NCBI GenBank assembly: GCA_029891345.1
Contig: CM057002.1
Location: forward strand, 15,762,295 to 15,826,294
Direction: 5' to 3'
Source of the DNA: Dryococelus australis
Taxonomy: Eukaryota > Arthropoda > Insecta > Phasmatodea > Phasmatidae
DNA: 64,000 nucleotides
Shown here: one piece after another, positions 50,101-62,100 of the stretch
How positions within the stretch are numbered: position 1 is the stretch's first letter
How the letters are laid out: each line of letters opens with the position of its first letter
Notes under the pieces: model-generated
What the model saw: only the letters and a program-made list of their open reading frames with translations
Told to the model about the DNA's origin: nothing
The model's database searches: none
Position numbers and translations under genes: made by a program

Positions 50101-53100
50101 GGAGGCGGCGCGTGGCCTGGGCGCCCTGAGTGGCTCGCCGCCCAGCGTCCAGCCCGAGCCGTTCCACGCCTCGCTCGCCAGGATGTCGCCGTCAGGCAGG
50201 CCGTGCTCGCCGCCCCCGAGCGCCGACACGAAGCGTGCCAGCAGCTCGGCGGGCTGAACGGCTGCCGCCCCGGTGCTGAAAGTGGCGTCGCGGTCAATGC
50301 GCCGCAGGTCGGACTCGGAGAGGCCGCGCTGGACGCCGCCCCCGCACAGCGACAGCGACTCGGAGGTGGCGCGCCGCCTCCACGCCCCCGGGCACGGCTC
50401 TCCCGCCGCCAGCGTCGGGAGGCTGTTGCTGCGGCTGCGAGTACGGAACGACGCAGCGTCCTCGTCCCGGTACACCGGCTGCAAAACGCGCCGTAACTAT
50501 CGTACCTCACACCGCAATTGTCGCACACCACATTCAACTAATAAAAAGGCACTCGCATAGTTCCATTTACTATCTAGTAAATAAAGACAAGATTACACTG
50601 TCAGTAATAATGAAACAGAAATAACACCAAAATGAATGTTAGTACACTTGTTAGGAAACCAAATAAATCTAAATTATAAAAATAATTTATTTTAGCAGTA
50701 TCAATTTAATTACTTCTTGTAGCAAACCATATTCTAAGTTTTTCCTGTAAAATACTAATCAAAGGAAGTACGCATAGTCTAGAAACTTTGTTTGTATAAG
50801 AAAATAGTTCAATACCTAAAATAATATCATATGTCTATAATTATATTTTTGATAAAATGCTTTCTCTTACTTACTTCTTAGATAATATGTTTTGCCTAAC
50901 ACACTTAAAGAAAATTTGAGATGAATATGTATTTAAATATGCGTTTCAATTAACATTATACAATATTTAAGAAAATTAAAATAAAGCATAAAAATAAAAT
51001 GAATAATAGCTTTGTTTGCACGAAGTGCAGGAATATGCTAGAATTATGCCTTTAGCAAGGCTTCAGAAAAGTTATAAGTAACCGTGAATGGACTTTGAGT
51101 AGGTATAGCTAGCTGAGGACGTACCTTCAACTTGAGTAGGTACAGCTCGTTGAGGACGCGGCGCACATAGGAGACATCTCGTGTCATGCCGCTCCAGATC
51201 TTGCTCTGTGTGTGCCGCAGGTTGGCAGCCAACTTGTGCTCGAGGCGTGCCAACCGCTTGGAGCGCATGGCTCGCGTGATGAAGCCCAGGATCATGACGA
51301 TGTAGCCGAGCCCGAACACGATCCACACGATCAGGCACGCCTTGTAAACCACCGTGCTCCAGCGCTCCGGCGCGTCGTTCCGCTGTCCTGCGCACACGAC
51401 ACTCATCTCACCTCTCTCGACCACACGATACACAGGCACAAACCAACCACTCCACGTGCGTATATGGACTATGGATGTTCCCATCTCATCTCTCTCGACC
51501 ACACGATACACAGGCACAAACCAGCCACTCCACATGCGTATATGGACTATGGATGTTCCCATCTCACCTCTCTCGACCACACGATACACAGGCACAAACC
51601 AGCCACTCCACGTGCGTATATGGACTATGGATGTTCCCATCTCATCTCTCTCGACCACACGATACACAGGCACAAACCAGCCACTCCACATGCGTATATG
51701 GACTATGGATGTTCCCATCTCACCTCTCTCGACCACACGATACACAGGCACAAACCAGCCACTCACATGCGTATATGGACTATGGATGTTCCCATCTCAC
51801 CTCTCTCGACCACACGATACACAGGCACAAACCAGCCACTCCACGTGCGTATATGGACTATGGATGTTCCCATCTCACCTCTCTCGACCACACGATACAC
51901 AGGCACAAACCAGCCACTCCACGTGCGTATATGGACTATGGATGTTCCCATCTCACCTCTCTCGACCACACGATACACAGGCACAAACCAGCCACTCCAC
52001 ATGCGTATATGGACTATGGATGTTCCCATCTCACCTCTCTCGACCACACAATACACAGGCACAAACCAGCCACTCCACATGCGTATATGGACTATGGATG
52101 TTCCCATCTCACCTCTCTCGACCACACGATACACAGGCACAAACCAGCCACTCCACGTGCGTATATGGACTATGGATGTTCCCATCTCACCTCTCTCGAC
52201 CACACGATACACAGGCACAAACCAGCCACTCCACATGCGTATATGGACTATGGATGTTCCCATCTCACCTCTCTCGACCACACGATACACAGGCACAAAC
52301 CAGCCACTCACATGCGTATATGGACTATGGATGTTCCCATCTCACCTCTCTCGACCACACGATACACAGGCACAAACCAGCCACTCCACGTGCGTATATG
52401 GACTATGGATGTTCCCATCTCACCTCTCTCGACCACACGATACACAGGCACAAACCAGCCACTCCACGTGCGTATATGGACTATGGATGTTCCCATCTCA
52501 CCTCTCTCGACCACACGATACACAGGCACAAACCAGCCACTCCACGTGCGTATATGGACTATGGATGTTCCCATCTCACCTCTCTCGACCACACGATACA
52601 CAGGCACAAACCAGCCACTCCACGTGCGTATATGGACTATGGATGTTCCCATCTCACCTCTCTCGACCACACGATACACAGGCACAAACCAGCCACTCCA
52701 CATGCGTATATGGACTATGGATGTTCCCATCTCACCTCTCTCGACCACACGATACACAGGCACAAACCAGCCACTCCACATGCGTATATGGACTATGGAT
52801 GTTCCCATCTCACCTCTCTCGACCACACGATACACAGGCACAAACCAGCCACTCACATGCGTATATGGACTATGGATGTTCCCATCTCACCTCTCTCGAC
52901 CACACGATACACAGGCACAAACCAGCCACTCCACGTGCGTATATGGACTATGGATGTTCCCATCTCACCTCTCTCGACCACACGATACACAGGCACAAAC
53001 CAGCCACTCCACGTGCGTATATGGACTATGGATGTTCCCATCTCACCTCTCTCGACCACACGATACACAGGCACAAACCAGCCACTCCACGTGCGTATAT

Positions 53101-56100
53101 GGACTATGGATGTTCCCATCTCACCTCTCTCGACCACACGATACACAGGCACAAACCAGCCACTCCACATGCGTATATGGACTATGGATGTTCCCATCTC
53201 ACCTCTCTCGACCACACGATACACAGGCACAAACCAGCCACTCCACATGCGTATATGGACTATGGATGTTCCCATCTCACCTCTCTCGACCACACGATAC
53301 ACAGGCACAAACCAGCCACTCACATGCGTATATGGACTATGGATGTTCCCATCTCACCTCTCTCGACCACACGATACACAGGCACAAACCAGCCACTCCA
53401 CGTGCGTATATGGACTATGGATGTTCCCATCTCACCTCTCTCGACCACACGATACACAGGCACAAACCAGCCACTCCACGTGCGTATATGGACTATGGAT
53501 GTTCCCATCTCACCTCTCTCGACCACACGATACACAGGCACAAACCAGCCACTCACATGCGTATATGGACTATGGATGTTCCATTGGTATGGTAATCGGC
53601 TACTTCATGGTAATTAATCAATTTTTGGATCGATTTTTATTCTTTATATTAATGGACTAGCAGCCCGCCATCGCTTCGCTCAGATTTTATGGAGTTATTG
53701 AAATACATACCTATAGGTATATGCGACTACCCGTAACTACCCGTGACTACCCGTGGCTACCTGGGACTATCTACAACTACCTGCGACGACCCGTGACTTC
53801 CCGTGACTACCCATGACTACCCGTGACTAACCTTGACTACCTGCGAAAACTTGCAACAACCTATGACTACCTGCAACTACCCACGACTACCCGTGATTAT
53901 CTTCGACTAACCGTGACTACCTGCGACTACCCGTGACTACCCGCGGCTACCCGTGACTACATGCAACTACCCATGACTACCTGCGACTACCCGTGATTAC
54001 CTGCGCCTACCCGTGACTATCCGTGACTATCTGCAAGTACCCACGACTACCTGGGACTACCTACAATTACCTACGACTACCCGTAACTACCCGCGACTAC
54101 ACATGAATATCTACGACTACCCGTGATTACCCGCGACTATTTTCAACTACTCGTGACAACCTGTAACTACCTGCGACTACCCATGACTACCTGCAACTAT
54201 CCATGACTACCCGTGACTACCTGGGACTACCTACAACTACCTACGACTTCCCGTAACTACCCGCGACTATTTGCAACTATCCGTGACAACCTGTGAGTAC
54301 CTGCGACTAACCGTGACTACCTGCGACTACTCGCGATTACCTGCAACTACCCATGACTATCCGTGACTATTTGGGACTACCTGCAACTACCTACGACTAC
54401 CCGTAACTAACCGCGACTACCCGTGACTATCTGCGACTACCCGTGATTACCAGCGACTATTTGCAACTACCCGTGACAACCTGTAAGTATCTACGATTAC
54501 CCGTGACTACCTGCGAGTACCCGTGACTACCTACAACTACCCACGACTACCCATGACTATCTGGGACTACCTACAACTACCTACGACTACCCGTAACTAC
54601 CCGTGACTATCTGCGACTACCCGTGGCTATCTGCGACTATCCTTGACTACCTGCATTTGCGACAACTTGCGACAACCTGGGACTACCCGTGACTACCTGC
54701 GAGTGCCTGTGACTACTTACGATAACTTGCGACTACCTGCGACTACCTGCGACTAACTGCGACCACTTGCGATATTTCCTTGTAACATCGTTTCAATTTA
54801 TCTTTAATGGTTTTGGTAGAGCATGCTTAGAAAGCAGCCAATTAGCTGATTTTGTAATTCAGTATTTTAAGTTTCGTCCAATAATGAAAACTAAATATTA
54901 AAATACCGATCACGTCATCATTTTAGTAGACTAACTTGGATAACGTGATTTAAAAGGTCACTAACTCAAAGTGCCAATCCGAACACAGCCTAAATAATTT
55001 TATGTAAAATAAGAATCTGAGATGGTGAACGAAATTTAAACAAACATTCACATTACTGTTTGACAGATAGACGTAAGCTGAGGTAGCTCAATTTATTTTT
55101 CTTCTGCATATACATATGCATTACCCTGACTCATCCATCATTAAGAGGAATTTCAAAAACACACAGAGGGTCAACAGTGAGGTTCGTTTTGTTTACGTAC
55201 ATCTGGTTTTCCAGAAGACCCGCCCTTTTACAAGATTTCGAATGATTTGCGGGTTATTATAGTTATTTTGAAACGTCAGAGGAAATAAAAATGTCTGGGA
55301 GGACTAGCTCACGTAAACATTGTTCTAACCTCAAATTGTGTAGACGTTGTTTTGGCAGCGCTATTGGTAAGTAAGCAGTCGAGTGTTACGACACAGAGAT
55401 TAGATATATACTGCGAAACTGTCATGCGCGCCACCTAACCCCGTATCATCTGTAAGACATGGCCTTGTGATTCACACAGCAGTGTTGGTGATGTGTTGGC
55501 TACGTACATAATCAGACTACCCCGTGTTTACTTTATTGACGTCTATTTTAAATCCCTCCCAAATATATCATTTCCTTTTTAAGTTTCTGGTTTATACGAA
55601 ATTTATGTGTGAATATATTCTCCATAACGTTTTAGGAACGATCAGACATTCTATGTGATCTTTGAATGAATAGTGCAAATAGGGGTGAATGGCTAGATGG
55701 AGATTTTTGGACATTCGCCATTGCGATGCAGATGTCTGTCATGGAAGAACAGAACTGAACACGAAAAAAAAAAAAAACTTAAATAAGACAAGTAATCTAC
55801 GGATGAGAAAACAAATTTATGTATACAATACTGGAAAATTCCAAGAGGGAATAGAGTAAAAAAATAACAGAACAGCAACTAATTACAAAAAAATATATGT
55901 ATATATACATGACCAACAGATGACATAGAAACTAACACAGGCAAGAAACATGCTTGAAAAATATAGGACAACCCTGACAAAGTAAGTAGGGACAAATTGC
56001 GACAACACAACAAAGAAACACACTCAAGTACAACAGATTTACCAGGCACGACAGAATACAAGCCAGGTCTGTCGTGGTGGAAGGATACACGAAACTGACA

Positions 56101-59100
56101 AGGAATATCTGAAGTGGTTAGTCCGAGCAATCTATATCTGAAGTGGTTAGTCCGAGCAATCTATATCTGAAGTGGTTAGTCCGAGCAATCTATATATAGC
56201 TCATTCACGGTTACCGCCAACTTCTCTAAAGCCCTGCTTAAGTTCTACTTCCACTGTATTCCTCCGCCTCATACCAACAAAGCTTAACTGAGTCTAGAAA
56301 ATTACACCAAAGGGACAACGTACCATATTTGTCCTCACTCAGTGGAATAATATTTTGTGCAAGAACTACTCCTTACTAGATATTTTCAACACACCTATTT
56401 TCTCCCTGTTTTTATTCATATTAATTAGGCCCTATAACTAGGGATAGGAACATTTCGCGAGTTCATTTCAGGACAAGATAGGCGCCAAACACGTGTACAC
56501 TGAAGTTGACTTTGCAATTGGATCGCAGTTTAGTAGACACGACCTGGACGGCTCTGATCCAATAGCAGACTTGCAAGTAAACAAGTAGCGAGTGCCATAC
56601 TGCCAGGTGTGAAGTAACACTGACTTCTATATGGGACAGCAGCCAATGAACAAACATCTGAGGCTCGAGTGGACACAGGACTGTGGAGTCTATCCTACAG
56701 GTCATTGAACTCGCAAATTTTTCCTATCCCTACCTATAACTATTAAATATTATAATGTATATATAACATCTAAGTAAAAGTTCGATTTTATAAAAAAAAT
56801 AAGAATTATTTATGTTAACACAAGTATAAAACGTTTGTGATACCCGAGATATTTAGGAAACAATCAATGACGCCATACATGGGGTAATTTTTCCAAGGTT
56901 TAATTCAAAAGAATAGATTATACCCTACTGGTAGAGTGAGCAGAGATAAGCGTATGCCCATTACATATAGGCGAACCTTATATCAGCGCAGATACTCGTG
57001 TGGCGGGAATCCAGACACTGCTACTCTGCCGATAAATTGCGGCATCAATCTCGGCAAAATAAAGTGAGTTTATCTTGTGAAATAGATAAATGAAAAAGGT
57101 AAGTGTTAAAAGTGAGCTCTGAGCGCCCTGTCTATACGACTCCAAGTTTGTGTTTGCTGCCATCCAACGCTTTTTCCTGGCAAAACATTGAAGCACAGTT
57201 TAGTGCCATGCTTCTGTGAAATTTCCACATAGTACTACAAATTCTTTTAAGTAGTAAATGTTAGGATATTACACTAAAGTTCAAAAAACTAAATTGCATA
57301 CTGGTTCCAATAGAATTACATTTAGGCCCACTTTTCACAACGGCACCGTTAACTAAAGGATGCTGGAAAAGTAAGACACTACAAGTGGAAATGCTAAACT
57401 TGGTAATTGTGAGTTCTTTATCGGTATAATAATTCATTCCACGCCATTTTGTGAGATAGCGCCGCCTGAAAAGAAATATAGTTGCGTCAAGCATCGAGGA
57501 TCGCTCAATCTATTCCCGTCAAATTGTTTATACAGTCAGTGCTGTGGTGGATCACTTTGGCGTGCTTCTTTTGTTTATCAGCACCTCATTTTTAAGTATT
57601 GGTATGCCATATCGAGTGAACCGTTAGACGCATTTCAACTAAACTTCGCATATTCGCGACACTTTGGGCGAGCATTAAATTCACATTCTCGCCGTTTTAA
57701 AAATAACGCAATTTTCTAATTTAAGCTATCGATTGTTCTTAACGAACTAATTAAATGAATCTCATAAAAGGAGTTGACAAACATACAGTAAAATGGCAGC
57801 TCATATTAACTAAAAATGTTATGTAGAAAACGTTCCCTTCTAAACGTTAGTCTAATTATACCTTTTGTTCCGTGGTTTATCTTTAGAATTATCAAACATC
57901 ATGACGCTAACTTGATTTTGCTAGCCCTTATTTTATGCATAGAATAATCTCTTCAGTCCGCCATGTTGGAAGGTAGCATCATCAGGAAAATATAGTCTAA
58001 ATATCATGCCCCAGTAACACGAATGTCATGTTTATCAATAATAAGGAAGGCCACCTAAATTTGTTCCATAATTTCCATAATGGCTGTCCATTTCATTGTA
58101 ATTTATATGTACTTTTGGAACTATTGAACCTATTCCAAACGAACACGGTGTACTGAATAAACTGCTGTATACACTAAATGCGCTAAGTATTAGCTTCAAC
58201 AGCCCGCCATTTTGGAAGAAAACTACACCTAAAAATGGCCCTTTGCCATCTTGAAAACTAATCTGCTGGTTCACAAAAAAATTGGTGAAACATTCTTTGT
58301 GACGAATCTTTTAAAAACACAATATCTTGCTAGCTGTGATACTGAGAACCTCACAAAATGCACGTGAATATATAAGGGTTGATTAAAGCCGGGTAATTTA
58401 TTTTATTTGTGTAATTACTTGTTTTATTTTAAAGCGACATCAGTTACTTCGTACCCTGCTGCTTGGTGTGTTCTGGGTAAATCCGCGTATATGCCAGCCC
58501 ATGCTACTACTCTCATCAAACATTTGTTTCTTTAGTGGTTCGCAGATGCCCCGATAGAAAACACGCTAGGTAGCAGAAGACGATATGCAAACAAGCAGTT
58601 TCTCATGGTAACAGACAGCGTGTTTGAGAAACCGTGCTAACCGGCAACTGGAGTCAATATCGCGCGCAATCTCGTTAGCAAACACAGTCTGCCACGTCTT
58701 GTCATCTGCGACAACAGTTCCGATTACCACGCGTCATTCTCCTCCGCCTCGTCAGCACACATTCTGCCCTGTAGAGTCCTCAGTCAGATGTCACACACAT
58801 TCTGCCCGTAGAGTCCTCAGTCAGCTGTCACACACATTCTGCCCTGTAGAGTCCTCAGCCAGCTGTCACACACATTCTGCCCTGTAGAGTCCTCAGTCAG
58901 CTGTCTCACACATTCTGCCCTGTAGAGTCCTCAGTCAGCTGTCTCACACATTCTGTCCTGTAGAGTCCGCAGTCAGCTGCCACACACATTCTTCCCTGCA
59001 GAGCCCTCAGTCCGCTGCCACGCACATTTTGACCCCGTGGAATCAAATGTGTACTCACCGTAGAAAACTCTACATACAAACACCGCGCATATCTGTGGAC

Positions 59101-62100
59101 TTTTGGGGCCCTAAATACCCACGTGTATTTATTTATTGTTATTTCCTAAACTTGACAAACAAAATATACTGGGATTGTATAACCATCTGCATATTTCATA
59201 AGTTAAGTGGTGCGATCATAATAGGTTTTCAGCGTTCACTGTAGAAATATTTTCTATCTATGGAATACGTTGTTCTATACTATACACGCTACGCAGAAGG
59301 CTCTGTTAAGTGACAATCGTTTCACAATCGCTTGGATAAAGTAGTGTGTCCATGTCCGCATTTCTGAGGAACATTCAGAACGCACTGCTACTGACGCCAC
59401 AATGCTGTGTCAACAGACCGCTGTCTCACAGATGAAGTTTGGAACGGTGCACGGCCGAGACATATCTAGTGTACATTTCCCGCTCGCTTCTTTGTTTGGC
59501 TGCAGGGCGTCGTCGTGGCGGTGCAGTGCCAGATAAGTCATACACACATGTAAAGGCTGTTCGCAATAAAGTGAGCACTTTTGAAATCAACCTTAGAAAA
59601 AAAGCTACTGCCGCAGCATGCATATATTTCAATGGGCGCACTAAGTGACATGGTCCAGCAGTGGCGGCTGCTGACTTTTGAAACTGGGAGGTCTATAGCG
59701 ATCCTAACTCATATCATTACAAATATCATTTTTTAAATAGGCACAGTGATAAATATATTGCGTACGACAGGCTTAAGTAAGTGTAGCTTATGTAGCTAAA
59801 TACAAAAAAAATAAGTGTTGTTGTTTTAAGAAAAATGTATTATCGCCCGATTTGTAATGGTCAACATACTGTGGCTGCTGGTTCAGATCTAATCACTCCC
59901 ACAGGTATATATTTGTTTTCAGTTTGTTTAGGTTATATGCCTTCCAACCAGTATCTACATGGTGTGGTACATTACACGAGACGACGAGAGATATCATAAT
60001 AATACCAATTCTACCATACTAATGATGATAATAACTTAAATGTACTAAAACAAATATTTTTAAAACCAAATACTAATTTACTTAGCCTACAGTACATACA
60101 AAATTGATGTCAAATTTAATTAGAGGATGAAAGTGGCATATCTTGATTAATATATTTGTAAAAAAAAAATACATTCGTCAACCTATACGCGCTATCTAAT
60201 TGGCAATGTATATTCACCTTACCAAGCAATGAAAATTTTATGTCATTTTTTATATGTTGCGAACATGACATGTCTTTTAACTTTGTCTCCCAAATGTTTT
60301 AAATCTTTTACCCCATTGACAGCGTAGGCAAGATCATTAGGTTTCATTAGCAAAAAAAAATTTAACAAAATAACACATTTCCAACTTCACACCCGCTTAG
60401 CCAGTCCGCGAAATCGTGTGTACTTTCATCGAATTGTCTCGTATACGAACCATTTACTACCCTGGCTTTGTTGTTGAATTATATTTAACTGTTGCCTTGC
60501 TGGTCCCAGATTCTGTAGCTCTAGTTTATTCTCGTTATTGAAAATCTTTGTCGTAATAATGTTTTAAATGGTACTCGTCGAATTAACAATTATTCACAAG
60601 TTTACACAACACCAACATTAACAACAATTTGACCCTAAATCTGAACGATGCTCATAGCTCATCATTAATTGACAACAAACTTATTCAGAGTATTACACAC
60701 TATATTTGAAGCTCACGCGAGTTTGAACGATATCTATAAGTAAAAAAAATTCTAAATAAATACAAGCATTGTTAAGAAATGTGTTTAACAAATACAAAAG
60801 AGTGGAGCCCAAAAGTGTGCTTACAAAACATGTAGTTTTGGTAGCTTTGTCAAGTTCCAGGAAACCATTTTGTTTTTTGTTTGAACAGGGGCGCGCCCAG
60901 CTCTCTCCGATTTACAGCATGCGATTGGCTGAAAAGGGCCGAGCCCCTGAAGTCTTCCCTCCCTCCCGTCGCACCACTATTCCTATGTTACGGTCATCTC
61001 TCTCTACTAGCTCTACCCACTTCGGGGCGAAGAATCTGCCGCCCCACCACTCGACATTTCCAAAAACATTTCTCTCGTGACAAGAGTCTCGCCCATCTCA
61101 AAAACATTAGCTGCGAAATAACCTCCGTATTCGTATGCAGTATTATTTACTGAGTAGAGGTATGTATTCTGAGATTTTATTAGGAAGGCTGCGCCCCGCA
61201 GCCCTACCTCAGCAGCCACCACTGGTGCCCAGTAAAGTTGGTAACGGTGGATGGAAATTAGTTCAATTTATTAACGTCGAATAAAAAGTGTTAGGTAACC
61301 ATTTGTGATAACTTAAATTACTTCTTTTCGCTCTATTTTTTTTAATGCACCGGCGTGTAAAAATTACCAAATTTTTTCAATATTTACTTTTCTAATAATT
61401 TCAAAGTTTCACCTGGCCGATACATTAATAAACAATTGAGGCCCATGGCAATGCTAATTTTAAATAACACAGAAGAATACCTAACGTGTATACAAGTATA
61501 TCCTAAGTAGGGCTTCCAAAAGTGCTCATTTTACCGTGAACAGCGTATATCAGTTTACGAGGAAAAGTACGGCACCATCCGGGACCTCACAATCTCAAGC
61601 CATTAACGAATTTCACTTTCAAAATTATTGCGGCATAAAGGAAGAAATGGTCCCGTTTGGCCAGTTCCCGTATGTAAATATGTGTTACCGGTCCAGATTA
61701 CTCTATACACCAAGTTAACACAAACTGTGTGATATAGGAGGCTTCAAAATCTTTTCGCGTGTGTTACAGTGCAGTGGTAGGATGTTTAGATGTAAAAAAT
61801 GTCATTTTTCTTGGAAATAATTACCTACGTTAAGAGATTTCCTGAAAGGCCGATTTCACGCGAGTGATGAATTAATATTCTGTTGCCATATCGGAATTGA
61901 TGTTAATTAGAAGCGTTTAAAGTTTATTTACTCCGATGGATATTTTTTGTCAATCGAAGTATTTCAGAGGTCGTGTGATTAAGTTCATTTATTTAATTCA
62001 GTCTATACTCAAAAGGCATTGACATCCACATGAAAACTCGGAAGCTTCGCGAGATTATCTATCATTGAAAATTATTTAGAGGCACATTGTGAACAAACTA

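Noticed and set aside
49987..50560. Plus-strand frames opposite exon C
   Set aside because: Same reason: GC-rich shadow of the Ork1 exon.
51212..53660. Three plus-strand reading frames of 700-800 residues and several minus-strand ones
   Set aside because: All are products of the 78-bp repeat, whose length is a multiple of three and which lacks stops in several frames; the one-base-shorter units only shift between frames.
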